Shown: piece after piece, positions 1-8,426 of the stretch
Position numbering within the stretch: the first letter of the stretch is position 1
How the letters are laid out: every line of letters starts with the position of its first letter
Source of the DNA: Leptospira biflexa serovar Patoc strain 'Patoc 1 (Paris)'
GTDB lineage: Bacteria; Spirochaetota; Leptospiria; Leptospirales; Leptospiraceae
Length of the DNA stretch: 64,000 nt
Assembly: GCF_000017685.1 (NCBI RefSeq)
Contig: NC_010602.1
Location: 1,381,501-1,445,500 of the forward strand
Direction of reading: 5' to 3'
Notes under the pieces: model-generated
Database searches by the model: none
The model's input: the letters and a program-made list of their open reading frames with translations, nothing else
Told to the model about the DNA's origin: nothing
Position numbers and translations under genes: made by a program

Positions 1-972
1 CTTCAATGACGGAGATATTGGTTACGTCCTCATCAAGGGCTCTTGCTATCATTACATACTTACCGGCAGAGGAAGTGAGATTGTATTCCATCACGTGAGG
101 GAGAAGGATCGACATACTTTGGAAAATATCTAAGTTGGTAACCGTTGTTACAGCAAGGGACAATGCATAACAAAGCCCTAGGCTACTTGTGGATTGGGCA
201 ATGCCTGCCAGTAAACTTGCCGCATAAATGGAGTTTTTTGGTCCTAAGTTACGTGGTTCTCGGATGGCAGGAACAATGTTTTTAGAAATAAGTTCAATGG
301 AACGTAATGCAGTAGAAGAAGTGATCTCGTTGGCATATTTGGAAAGAATACTATCCACTGCTGCTGATAATATAGAAATACCTGTTTTTGCTGTTTCAGA
401 GCTCGACATACCAGCTCCAATTTTTGGATCGGATACGATGAGTTCCGGAAATGCCCATTCATGAGCGAAATACTTTCTATTTTTGTCTTTGTCATCGACG
501 ATGGAAAAAAATGGAGAACATTCATTGCCGAGTAGAGGTTTTGTCGGAACAACCACAAGCGGTAATCCCTTTTTTTTCGGTTGTTTCCTTCCAACGAGGA
601 GTTCTTCCGCAAACATATCATTGGTGGCGAGAAGGGAAGCCGCCTTACCTGCGTTCATTGATTCAAAAGAACCATATGCCACAACACAGTCAGCATTCGA
701 AATTCGTAAAAAATGAGCACAAGTATCCAAATCTTTGAAATGCACACGGTCTACAATGTCATCGTAAATGATGACACCTTCCGCGTGTTTTTCTAAACTC
801 GTTTTGATGATGGAGAGTTCTTCTGAATTTTCTAATTCTTTTTGGGTTGTGATGAGTACAACTCGAGATCCAATGTTTTTGACAAAGGATCCAAGTTTAT
901 ATCCACAATCGATTTCGAAATGTATCTTGGGAGGAAATTGAAAATTAATCCATTCGGGGAGAACTGGCATAC
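1..972 (-). CDS. iron-containing alcohol dehydrogenase fold protein, metal ligands apparently lost (partial)
   Basis: The reading frame runs from an ATG at 970-972 off the left edge (324 residues visible), preceded by AGGGG on the minus strand. The fold is that of group III (iron-type) alcohol dehydrogenases: an N-terminal dinucleotide-binding half and an alpha-helical half with the recognisable strings TAKTG, SKNI and LLPHVMEYN. Aligned by eye without gaps to the Zymomonas AdhB pattern (TGMDALTH, VHAMAH, LPHG), the four metal positions read Ser, Ala, Tyr and Ile instead of Asp, His, His, His, and the extra catalytic His is Leu. The family's GTGSE-like loop is also replaced (PLLGNEC). It may therefore be a metal-free paralogue with a binding or structural role. 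It lies 81 bp downstream of flgM on the same strand. The fold assignment is fairly sure; the activity is unknown and the C-terminus is missing. Confidence 0.75.
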
Positions 973-1053
973 GATCCCCTAACTATGAATGTACGAAGCG
1001 TGAGAAATCCTCGGAGAGGACAATAACAAAGGATCCCTCACCACCTGTCCTTA

Positions 1054-1380
1054 TTACTGTTGTCCGAGGAAAGACGTTGCAATTTGGTCGGAAATTTTAT
1101 CTAACATCTCTGGTGAAAGAGTGTCATAGTCTCCGTTTTTCAATCGTTCTTTGATCGCTTTGAGTTTTTCCGTGCGATCCTCTTCTGGAGGAGCTTGAAC
1201 GATTTGTTTTGCAATTTGTTTTACTTCTGCCTGTAATTTTGCTTCAGATGCAATTTTTTTGGCTGCATCAGAGATGGAAATTGTATCCACCGGCGCTTGT
1301 GATTCTGATTCTTTTGGTCCTTGTGGTTTTTTTGGTTCATAACCGTATCCACCAACACGACCTACTTTATCGATATTCAT
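1054..1380 (-). CDS. flgM: FlgM-type anti-sigma-28 factor
   Basis: This 108-residue protein starts MNIDKVGRVGGYG, has a Gln/Lys-rich flexible middle with a DTISISDAAKKIASEA segment, and ends in helices containing KLKAIKERLKNGDYD and LDKISDQIATSFL. This matches the FlgM plan: a disordered N-terminal half and a C-terminal sigma-28 (FliA) binding helix pair. FlgM holds FliA inactive until the hook-basal body is complete, so it would time late flagellar gene expression. A good ribosome site (AGGAAGAGGAC) precedes the ATG. It sits 20 bp after rsmI in what looks like a lipoprotein-rsmI-flgM transcript. The FlaA-like gene about 5.5 kb away is another flagellar gene in the window. Family assignment is by motif only, but length and layout fit well. 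Confidence 0.8.
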   Translation of the reverse strand: MNIDKVGRVGGYGYEPKKPQGPKESESQAPVDTISISDAAKKIASEAKLQAEVKQIAKQIVQAPPEEDRTEKLKAIKERLKNGDYDTLSPEMLDKISDQIATSFLGQQ

Positions 1381-1400
1381 ATTCTAGTCCTCTTCCTACA

Positions 1401-2123
1401 TCACATATCGGTGGAATCTGAATTTCCCTTAAGTGATTTTTTTCGATGATTCAAGAGAAATACAAATTCACCCTTGGCATTGGGAGGATTATTCGCCAAT
1501 TCCCTAGGATTTGCGTAATAAACTACCTCTTCGAAGGCCTTTGTCAACTCCCTTCCCATTAACACTTCTGTTTCCGGAAACAATTCCTCTAAGATTGGAT
1601 ACAACCTGGGGAGTTTGTGGACGGATTCATAAAACACGATGAGTCCTTCGATTTCCCTTGCTCTCTCTAATTCTCGGCGTTTTTTACTCGGTTTTTCAGA
1701 GAGAAATCCTAAAAAATACGTGGGGTTCACTTGGAATCCAGAAACAGAAAGGAGAGCGGTGAGAGCGGAAGCTCCGGGCACTGGGACAATGGAGATGCCA
1801 TTCTCTCTTGCGGTGCGAACCATTTGGCTTCCCGGGTCCGACACACCCGGTGTTCCCGCATCGGAGACAAGGGCCATCGACTTCCCTTGTTTCAATTGTT
1901 CGAGGACATTGGCAAAGGGAGTTTCGGAGTGGTCTTTGTAAAGGGCAAGCACAGGTGTACTGATTCCCAGTTTGTGAAAGAGGGATTTGGTTTCTTTTGC
2001 AGATTCACAGAGTACGAGATCCACTTCTTTTAAAACGTCAATGGCGCGCAGAGTGATGTCTCCCATATTGCCAATGGGAGTGGCCACGACATACAGTAGT
2101 CCTTTTTCTCGTTTATAAGCCAA
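1401..2123 (-). CDS. rsmI: 16S rRNA (cytidine1402-2'-O)-methyltransferase
   Basis: A 240-residue member of the tetrapyrrole-methylase fold family. The N-terminal LLYVVATPIGNMGDITLRA is the diagnostic RsmI start (ATPIGNxxDIT), followed by LCESAKETKSLFHKLGI, the SAM-binding stretch ALVSDAGTPGVSDPG and the VPVPGASALTALLSVSG loop. RsmI methylates the ribose 2'-OH of C1402 in the ribosomal decoding centre, paired with the N4 methylation by RsmH. Length is slightly shorter than the E. coli enzyme (286 aa), mainly at the C-terminus, which ends in a basic tail. Its start overlaps the end of the upstream lipoprotein gene by 11 bp, so the two are probably translated from one message. Confidence 0.93.
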   Translation of the reverse strand: MAYKREKGLLYVVATPIGNMGDITLRAIDVLKEVDLVLCESAKETKSLFHKLGISTPVLALYKDHSETPFANVLEQLKQGKSMALVSDAGTPGVSDPGSQMVRTARENGISIVPVPGASALTALLSVSGFQVNPTYFLGFLSEKPSKKRRELERAREIEGLIVFYESVHKLPRLYPILEELFPETEVLMGRELTKAFEEVVYYANPRELANNPPNAKGEFVFLLNHRKKSLKGNSDSTDM

Positions 2124-2853
2124 CGGATTGGCACCCAGGTGGGGTTTGTCCCGCAGGACAGGTGCAACCTAATTCATTATTTCCCTTTGTACAAGGGTTA
2201 CAGGCCGTCCCTAAGGCACAGGCAGTGGGCGTGCCACATGAAGGATTGGAGCAGGTGGATGTATTACACCCAACTCCCACAGCACAAAATGTTTGGATGT
2301 CGTTCACTCGGTTTGGAATGGCACAGGTACTCACGGCAGTCGATGGGTTCGAGATGAGGCCTCCTGTGAGCATGGAACGGATCGTAAAATTATAAATTTG
2401 GCATTTTTGGAAAAATTCTGTCCCTGGTGGTGGGACCGCAAAACGAATCCGTTTGGTGATGACTCGGGCCGATGAAGTGGATGCTTCATAAGGCAAATGG
2501 GGAAAACTCGGTTGGACACCGTCTTCTAACCATTCCCCTTGGATGGTTTGGATGATGCCAGGGAAGGCGGTTGTCACATATAAATTATATCCGACAAACT
2601 GTGGTTCCCTGTTGGTCACATAGTACTTGAGGATGAATTCAGGTCTTGGGTCAGCATTATAATTAAAGACATCCGTTTGGAAGTCATTTGTGATATTGCT
2701 ATTCACTGCCACAACCGAGAGGATCTGTGGGACTCCCGGTGGAACCAAAAACACAAAGGGTGCCACGGGCGTGTCTGTGTTCACTCCACATTGAAAAAAA
2801 GAGAGAAAAGATATGCAGAGATAGGAAATTGGGTGTATAGAAGGAAAACGCAT
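2113..2853 (-). CDS. putative lipoprotein with Cys-rich C-terminal tail
   Basis: A 246-residue protein with a short basic N-terminus, a hydrophobic stretch (YLCISFLSFF) and Cys22 in an FFQC context, consistent with a relaxed spirochaetal lipobox and signal peptidase II cleavage. The middle (about residues 40-180) looks like beta-rich, fibronectin-like sequence with several aromatic residues. The last 60 residues are strikingly rich in Cys, Gly, Thr and Asn, with about ten cysteines spaced two to six apart (CGTPTACALGTACNPC), suggesting disulphide-bonded or metal-binding loops. I do not recognise a family. It is probably outer-membrane or periplasmic. It heads the transcript to rsmI and flgM and is divergent from the gene at 2896, only 42 bp away. 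Confidence 0.7.
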   Translation of the reverse strand: MRFPSIHPISYLCISFLSFFQCGVNTDTPVAPFVFLVPPGVPQILSVVAVNSNITNDFQTDVFNYNADPRPEFILKYYVTNREPQFVGYNLYVTTAFPGIIQTIQGEWLEDGVQPSFPHLPYEASTSSARVITKRIRFAVPPPGTEFFQKCQIYNFTIRSMLTGGLISNPSTAVSTCAIPNRVNDIQTFCAVGVGCNTSTCSNPSCGTPTACALGTACNPCTKGNNELGCTCPAGQTPPGCQSVGL

Positions 2854-2895
2854 TCTGTTTCTCGTTTCCCTTCCAAGTTTTCAGGAATTCAATCT

Positions 2896-3591
2896 ATGGG
2901 AATCCAAAAAAAATTACTCTTTGTCTCCATTTCGCTAATTGGTCTTTTTTTTCTCATCTTGCTTATGCTCGGAGGGGACGACGAAGACGAAGCCCGTCGT
3001 AAAAAAGAAAAAGGGGCCGTTGCACTTTCTTTTTTAGGGGGAGGGCCAAGTAACCCGAAAGGCACCAATCGACTTGGTGTGCGTGGGGAAGATGCAGGTT
3101 CCATCTTTGATTCGGACTATTACAATGCGGGGGGGATGAAATATGAAGACGATCCGAATATTGCTTCTGGCGAATCGGGCGAAATCCCCATCAACCCACA
3201 AACAGGGAAACCATACCCACCTGAGGCCATGCAAGCCTTTGAGGATTTGCGGGAACAATTTCCAGACAATGATCTCATCCCCAAACGGATGACGGCCGAG
3301 GATAAAAAGAAACAATCTGAGTTCAACCAAAAGCTCACACGGGCCACAAACTCCGTATTTGGTGGAAGTCCAAACGCAACGGACCTTACAACATATTATG
3401 GTCATGTGCGAAAACAAGGAAAGGACAGGCTTGAGATCATCAATTACCTCATTGAATCCCAAGGCGGGGATGATCCTGAGATGGATAAAAAATTCCAGGA
3501 AATCTTAAAGAACATCCAATTCCAAAACGAACAAATCGAAAAGGAAGCTGCCAATGCCTTTACAAAGGCAGGACTCCAACCACCTCCTTAG
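2896..3591 (+). CDS. hypothetical membrane-anchored protein
   Basis: I chose the ATG at 2896 (231 aa) because it gives a clean N-terminal anchor (MGIQKKLLFVSISLIGLFFLILLML) after an AGGA site; the frame is open further upstream but that part overlaps the divergent gene. After the single transmembrane segment comes an acidic/basic patch (GGDDEDEARRKKEKG), a Gly/Pro/Asn-rich linker and a predicted helical C-terminal half (about residues 110-231) rich in Gln and Glu. A bitopic protein with most of its mass in the periplasm is the simplest reading. No family was recognised. It ends 4 bp inside the 3' end of the convergent nadE, so the two genes share their last codons on opposite strands. Confidence 0.65.
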   Translation: MGIQKKLLFVSISLIGLFFLILLMLGGDDEDEARRKKEKGAVALSFLGGGPSNPKGTNRLGVRGEDAGSIFDSDYYNAGGMKYEDDPNIASGESGEIPINPQTGKPYPPEAMQAFEDLREQFPDNDLIPKRMTAEDKKKQSEFNQKLTRATNSVFGGSPNATDLTTYYGHVRKQGKDRLEIINYLIESQGGDDPEMDKKFQEILKNIQFQNEQIEKEAANAFTKAGLQPPP

Positions 3592-5528
3592 GTTTCGTTG
3601 GAAAGGATGGGAAAACGGTAACTCGATTTTGGATCGAGTCCGTATTCGTCCAAATGGAACGAGGGAGGAAGCCTCTCTCGTTTCCATTGTGAGATTCTAA
3701 ATAGTGTTTTAAATTTTTGCAAATAACCAAACAGTTGTTCCTTGGACTCCCAAGGGTATTCTTTTTTGAGTTCTTCTAATACTTCCGACTCATTCATTGT
3801 TAGGTAGACAAGTTTCCGTTCAATGGAATTGAGAATGGGATAAGGCATTAGATCCTTCTCATCTTCCTGGTGTTCGGTGAGGGGTTTTAGTTCTGCGGTT
3901 GGTTTTGTATTCCGTAACATTTGAATGGATTGTTTGGGTGAAATATAACGATTGTTTCCCTTTTGGATGTCATCTAACCATTCTAATAAAAATTCTTTAC
4001 TCACACCAGCGAGTGGCGCAATGGAACCTGAGGAATCTCCATCCATTGTGGTGTATCCCACAGCGGCCTCACTACGATTCCCTGTGGATAATAAAAGGTG
4101 ACCATTCAGATTGGCAAGTAACCAAATGAGGGGAGAGCGAACCCGGGCTTGGATGTTTTGTAAGGCAAGGTCGTGTTCTTTCCAATTGAGTTTAGTTCCC
4201 TTCACCGATTCAATGAGGGAAACCGAAGACGAAACCATTTCATCAATGGAGATGGAATGGAATTCACAATCCAATTCTTCACTTAAGGTTTTTGCAATTT
4301 CTTCCGTGATGGGAGAATTGTTGGATGTTTTTTGGTACAGTGTGACAAGAAGGTTTTTTTCATTCCAACCTAGTTTGGTGAGATGATCGTCCCCGTTTTC
4401 TTTTTTGGCGATTGTCACGAATGTGGAGACAAGGATGGCACAGGTAGCACTGTCTGCTCCCCCAGAGAGTGAAAGTGTATACCCTTTGGTTTTGGACTTT
4501 CTCAAGTAATCAAAGAGACCAAGGCTTACGGCTTTTGTGAATTCTTCAAAGGGACTTAAGTTTTCCGTAGGATCTGCGTTTGGGGAGATGGATTCATCCC
4601 GTTTGTCTAAAACCAAAAATGGACTGGTTTTCGCCTCTTCAGGATTAAGTGGCGAAAGATTGATTTTGGGAATGAGGGTTGTTTTTGGCTCAGGGAGTGG
4701 TTCTCGGAAATGACGAGCTTTTGCAGATCGGATTTCATCGAGATGGAAGGAGTGGGAAGTGATGGCAAAGGGAGTGAAATGTAACCTTGGCCCTTCCTTT
4801 ACGAGTCTGCCACAGGAAGCAAAGAAGGCACCACCTTCAAAGATGATCCTTCCTGATTCATTCCCACAAAGGTTTGTGAATACTTGTAAATTGTTTTGGC
4901 TCCGACTGGTTTCCGTAAAGATTTGCCTTCGGATGTTTTGTTTGCCCATCGCAAAATGAGAGGCACCTGGAGAGAGTAAAACATCGGCACCCGCAAGATT
5001 GTAAACTTGAGAAGGTTTGAAAGAGGACCAACTGTCCTCACAGATCTCAATGGCAAAATGTAAATCCTTCCATGAAAAAAGAAAATGACCAAATGGTATT
5101 TCCATTCCACCAATGGTTACGGATTGGTTGAGAAACGTTTTGGGAGAATGGAACCATCTTCGTTCATAGTGTACGCCCGTATTTGCCAAATTGAGTTTAG
5201 GAACAATGGCTTGGATCTTTCCATGCAAAAGGACAGCCATACAATTGTAGAGAAAGGAATCAATAAAGATGGGAAGACCCACAATCACAACTTGGTTTGG
5301 GGAAATGGTTTTGATTTTGTCCAAAACTTCTTTTCCTTTTTCCCAGAGACTTGGCCTGAAAAATGCATCCTCACATCCATAACCAGAAATACAAAGTTCG
5401 GGAAAAAGGATGAGATCGGCATCCCTTGTTTCCTTGGAAAGGATCGCAGATTGAATGGTTTCAAAATTGCCTAAAAAATCAAGAGGAGTGGTATTTAAAG
5501 AAACGGCGGCAATTTTATATTTTGTCAT
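3588..5528 (-). CDS. nadE: glutamine-dependent NAD+ synthetase
   Basis: This 646-residue two-domain enzyme makes NAD+ from nicotinic acid adenine dinucleotide, ATP and glutamine. The N-terminal carbon-nitrogen hydrolase domain (about 1-270) shows the Glu-Lys-Cys triad at E44 (FPELCISGYG), K111 (VPKLNL) and C163 (IEICEDSW), which frees ammonia from glutamine. The C-terminal domain has the ATP-pyrophosphatase P-loop SLSGGADSA and later GNRSEAAVGYTT and DGDSSGSIAPL. I start at the ATG at 5528 (MTKYKIAAVS) because an upstream alternative start only adds 12 residues that lie within waaA. That start overlaps the end of waaA by 14 bp, so FlaA-like, waaA and nadE form one minus-strand unit. Confidence 0.93.
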   Translation of the reverse strand: MTKYKIAAVSLNTTPLDFLGNFETIQSAILSKETRDADLILFPELCISGYGCEDAFFRPSLWEKGKEVLDKIKTISPNQVVIVGLPIFIDSFLYNCMAVLLHGKIQAIVPKLNLANTGVHYERRWFHSPKTFLNQSVTIGGMEIPFGHFLFSWKDLHFAIEICEDSWSSFKPSQVYNLAGADVLLSPGASHFAMGKQNIRRQIFTETSRSQNNLQVFTNLCGNESGRIIFEGGAFFASCGRLVKEGPRLHFTPFAITSHSFHLDEIRSAKARHFREPLPEPKTTLIPKINLSPLNPEEAKTSPFLVLDKRDESISPNADPTENLSPFEEFTKAVSLGLFDYLRKSKTKGYTLSLSGGADSATCAILVSTFVTIAKKENGDDHLTKLGWNEKNLLVTLYQKTSNNSPITEEIAKTLSEELDCEFHSISIDEMVSSSVSLIESVKGTKLNWKEHDLALQNIQARVRSPLIWLLANLNGHLLLSTGNRSEAAVGYTTMDGDSSGSIAPLAGVSKEFLLEWLDDIQKGNNRYISPKQSIQMLRNTKPTAELKPLTEHQEDEKDLMPYPILNSIERKLVYLTMNESEVLEELKKEYPWESKEQLFGYLQKFKTLFRISQWKRERLPPSFHLDEYGLDPKSSYRFPILSNET

Positions 5529-6792
5529 ACGGAAAAACTCGGTTATAAATCTTTTCCGATGCACCTCTATTTTCTACAACAAAGTTTCGATTCGTATTTC
5601 CCATCTTTTCCCGTAGTTCTTTGTTTTTGACGAGAGATTGGAAGCGAGTGACAAAATGAGCTTCATTTTCTGTTTTAAAAAGACCACCTAATCCTTGCAT
5701 AACGATCGCTTCGGGGGCGTTTTGGATCTTTGGTCCCGTGATGATGGCAAGGCCTAGGGCAGCCGGTTCGATGGTATTGTGGATACGGTGATGGAAAGCC
5801 CCACCTACATAAGCAAAACTTCCATACTGGTAAGCAAAGGCAAGGATTCCCAAAACATCAAAGAGTAAAAATTTAGGAAGTGGATCACCTTCCTTTAACT
5901 CGGAAAAAACGGCGGCAGAACCGAAAGTCTCAAGTTTGGATTTCATATCCAACATCCTTTCCTTCTCCCATTTGTGCGGAAAGATCCAATAGGAACATTC
6001 ATCCTGATTTGATTCTAAATAGCTTAAAAAATAAGATTCGCAAATGGGGTAGGTGGATCCAAGGATCACAGGTCGATGTTTTGCCAAAAATTTTTTTTGG
6101 TGCAAAACAAATTCAGTAAACTTTGGATTCGGGGATTTGGTTTCCAATTTGTTCCATACCGATTCAAACCTTGTGTCTCCGAGTACAAGAAAATCGGTTC
6201 CCTCCGAAACAAACCCTTCAAATTCTTTGGCCATCAATGGATGGCTTGGATAAATTCCTGAAAGGTACTGGAAGGAAGATTTTGTGAGAAGTCGTACCAG
6301 TAGATTTTTACGGGTAGACGCAGAGGACAAACTGGCACAACAAAGGTAGGATTTGGTTCCAAACTTGGATGCATTTTTTAGCAGATTGGGCCAGGTGTCC
6401 CAAGCCATGATGAATAAAAACTTTGGTTTAAAAAACCGAAAGAGTTTCTCATAGGCAAAAGGAAGATCAAAGGGTAAGTAAAAATAAAGATCAGCTAAGG
6501 GATCAGAGAATGCCCCTTCTTTCACTGAGGATGAAAATACCGATTGGATGATGAAGAGATCGGGTCTATGCCTTCGCACTGTTTCTTGGAGAGCCTTTGC
6601 TTGGTCGAGTTCTCCTACACTTGCAGAATGGAACCAGATGACAGATTTTCCATTTGGGGATTTCAAAAATATTTGTTTGTAAGATTGTTTCCGTTTATGG
6701 AGTTCTTGACGTATTTGTTTCGAAAAGAGGGAAACAAGTTTGAGGAAAATCCATATCGTACAGATGAGTAGGTTATAAAAAAAATATACCAT
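5515..6792 (-). CDS. waaA: 3-deoxy-D-manno-octulosonic acid (Kdo) transferase
   Basis: A 425-residue GT-B glycosyltransferase that transfers Kdo from CMP-Kdo to lipid A precursor at the inner face of the cytoplasmic membrane. The N-terminus carries the usual membrane anchor (VYFFYNLLICTIWIFLKLVSLF). The family motif WFHSASVGE, with the catalytic Glu, is present near residue 60. The second half shows FPHKWEKER, YVGGAFHHRIHNTIEPA and VENRGASEKIYN, the CMP-Kdo-binding side. The usual E-x-E-x-WPN motif reads MAWDTWPN here, a modest departure. It starts directly after the FlaA-like gene with no gap and runs into nadE. Leptospires make true LPS, so the gene is expected. Confidence 0.9.
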   Translation of the reverse strand: MVYFFYNLLICTIWIFLKLVSLFSKQIRQELHKRKQSYKQIFLKSPNGKSVIWFHSASVGELDQAKALQETVRRHRPDLFIIQSVFSSSVKEGAFSDPLADLYFYLPFDLPFAYEKLFRFFKPKFLFIMAWDTWPNLLKNASKFGTKSYLCCASLSSASTRKNLLVRLLTKSSFQYLSGIYPSHPLMAKEFEGFVSEGTDFLVLGDTRFESVWNKLETKSPNPKFTEFVLHQKKFLAKHRPVILGSTYPICESYFLSYLESNQDECSYWIFPHKWEKERMLDMKSKLETFGSAAVFSELKEGDPLPKFLLFDVLGILAFAYQYGSFAYVGGAFHHRIHNTIEPAALGLAIITGPKIQNAPEAIVMQGLGGLFKTENEAHFVTRFQSLVKNKELREKMGNTNRNFVVENRGASEKIYNRVFPYDKI

Positions 6793-7539
6793 TTAGCGTT
6801 TGTTACCCCAAGTGTCATTCACTTCTGAACCAGGGTAACTGAAAGTACGTTTATCAATCACAAAACATAAATTATCAAAGTACAAATGAAACTCACCTTT
6901 TTTTTGAGAGGCGAGACTTTTTAGACGAAACGATGCGAAGGAAATCGGAAAGGACATGGATTGGATGAGCCTTGTGTTTTCTCTCGGTAAATTGATTCTA
7001 AATTCCAACCTGCGCCATCCCACAAAATTCAATGTCCCCAAATCAAAATATAAGTCTTTGGATTTTTTTTGGGAAAGGCCCATACTCAAATTGATATGAT
7101 GGCCTTCGGAATACACCCAAAGGATTCCTTGGATGGGCATTCCGAGTGGGAGCAGGATGGGTTCTTTGGGTCGGATTTCCCAATGGTCAAGTCTTGGATT
7201 TTCCACATAACTTTGCAGAAGGAAACTGGTTTGGTTTTCTAGGTTCGGATAACCTGACTCTCGGATCAGTTTTGTTTCTTCTTGGAAGGCTTCTGATTTT
7301 GCGATGGAGGCGGCAAATTGGGTTTGGGCCAAAAAGGAATCCACACGATAAAAATCCCATGGCCTTTCCCCTTCAAAATCTTCCACTAAGTAGAGGAGGT
7401 AGTGGTTGTCCATGGCAAGAGCGGAACGTAAAATTTGAACACTGCCCAATTCGTCTGGGTTATGGGGTCTCGGAAGAGACAAAAGACTGGAAAAACTCAG
7501 GATGAAACCGAGGCAGATTGTGATTTTTTTTAGGTTCAA
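6793..7539 (-). CDS. FlaA-like flagellar filament sheath family protein
   Basis: This 248-residue exported protein has a signal peptide (ITICLGFILSFSSLLSLP). The body resembles spirochaetal FlaA: an opening DFEGERPWDFY, then WEIRPKEPILLPL, GMPIQGILWVYSEGHHINLSMGL, and a beta-rich LGTLNFVGWRRLEFRINLP followed by LYFDNLCFVIDKRTF. In FlaA proteins these strings mark a jelly-roll-like carbohydrate-binding fold that forms part of the periplasmic flagellar sheath. It stands alone here, whereas leptospiral flaA1 and flaA2 are expected as a pair, so it may be a third, divergent member. It is the first gene of the transcript leading into waaA and nadE, an odd setting for a flagellar gene. Confidence 0.6.
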   Translation of the reverse strand: MNLKKITICLGFILSFSSLLSLPRPHNPDELGSVQILRSALAMDNHYLLYLVEDFEGERPWDFYRVDSFLAQTQFAASIAKSEAFQEETKLIRESGYPNLENQTSFLLQSYVENPRLDHWEIRPKEPILLPLGMPIQGILWVYSEGHHINLSMGLSQKKSKDLYFDLGTLNFVGWRRLEFRINLPRENTRLIQSMSFPISFASFRLKSLASQKKGEFHLYFDNLCFVIDKRTFSYPGSEVNDTWGNKR

Positions 7540-7611
7540 TATGATTTCTCACTTTGCGAAAGCGCAAAAACGTGTACTCTATCCGTATCAAAGGAAAGGA
7601 ATCCGCACGTC

Positions 7612-8424
7612 ATGGGCCGCCGCGACAATTTGAAAATACTCACAACTGCCATTCTAGTGGTCCTACTTCTTTCATCGTTCATTTTCGCATTTATCTATAG
7701 AAACGAAATTTACCAAAAGCTCCAAACCATCGGAAAAAACAAAGATGTGGAGGTGTTTGACCGAGAAATCGCCAAATCCCCCGAGACGATTCCCCCTCCG
7801 AAGGAAAATGTAGAAACTATGGCGGGACGTGACTCCGTTGATGATCGGACGAAATTACCAGAACTCCCCAGTTTGGACGATATGGAGCCAGATGCGGAAA
7901 GACCAAGGTCTGTCTCTGTTGCTTCTTCTACGAAGGCAAAGGAAACAAAAGACAGTGGGTCTCGCCTAAAGGAAAAACTTGACCAAGTAGAAGAACAATT
8001 TTTACCAAAAGAAAAACTGAATTCTACCTCTCCATCGACATCCAAAGAGAGCATGAAAAAACAAACGGAGACAAAAACGGAATCGATTCCCAAAGAGAAA
8101 GTGGAATCCATTGTCGAAACAACAAAACCTCTTTCCAAAACCAAAAAACGAATAGTACAAAAAAAATCGTCAGCGGTGAGCTCAAAATCAAACTATCAAA
8201 ATGTGAAAACTTCTTTCAGCTCCAAATCTAAAACGAAAGCGGATTCCAAAGATACAAGTATGCGTCAGAAATCGACACAGAAACAAAACGGATCCAATTC
8301 CCATTTAGAAGTTCGTATGAATGAAGTAGAACAAAAACTAAACTCACAAAATGATCGGAATGAAAAACGATTTTTGGAAATCGAACGACGCATTGATAGT
8401 TTAGAAAAAGTTTTAGCAAAGTAA
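7612..8424 (+). CDS. membrane-anchored low-complexity coiled-coil protein
   Basis: A 270-residue protein with one N-terminal transmembrane segment (ILTTAILVVLLLSSFIFAFIYR), a long Lys/Ser/Thr/Glu-rich, probably disordered middle (residues 50-220), and a C-terminal coiled coil of about 45 residues (VRMNEVEQKLNSQNDRNEKRFLEIERRIDSLEKVL). AAGGAAAGGA lies 11 bp before the ATG. No enzymatic motif is present. The layout suggests a periplasmic or cytoplasmic tether or scaffold. It begins a three-gene unit: the next gene starts 2 bp after its stop and overlaps proC. The 72-bp divergent spacer before it contains a perfect six-bp hairpin, TTTGCG-AAAG-CGCAAA, at 7553-7568, of unknown role. Confidence 0.65.
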   Translation: MGRRDNLKILTTAILVVLLLSSFIFAFIYRNEIYQKLQTIGKNKDVEVFDREIAKSPETIPPPKENVETMAGRDSVDDRTKLPELPSLDDMEPDAERPRSVSVASSTKAKETKDSGSRLKEKLDQVEEQFLPKEKLNSTSPSTSKESMKKQTETKTESIPKEKVESIVETTKPLSKTKKRIVQKKSSAVSSKSNYQNVKTSFSSKSKTKADSKDTSMRQKSTQKQNGSNSHLEVRMNEVEQKLNSQNDRNEKRFLEIERRIDSLEKVLAK

Positions 8425-8426
8425 TC

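Noticed and set aside
244..621. Open frame of 125 codons within the first 1 kb (minus strand)
   Set aside because: It is a shadow of the partial iron-ADH-fold gene, which fills this region in another frame.
2677..2895. 73-codon N-terminal extension of the gene at 2896
   Set aside because: It lies wholly on the antisense strand of the lipoprotein gene and its sequence is not exported-protein-like; the ATG at 2896 gives a normal membrane anchor.
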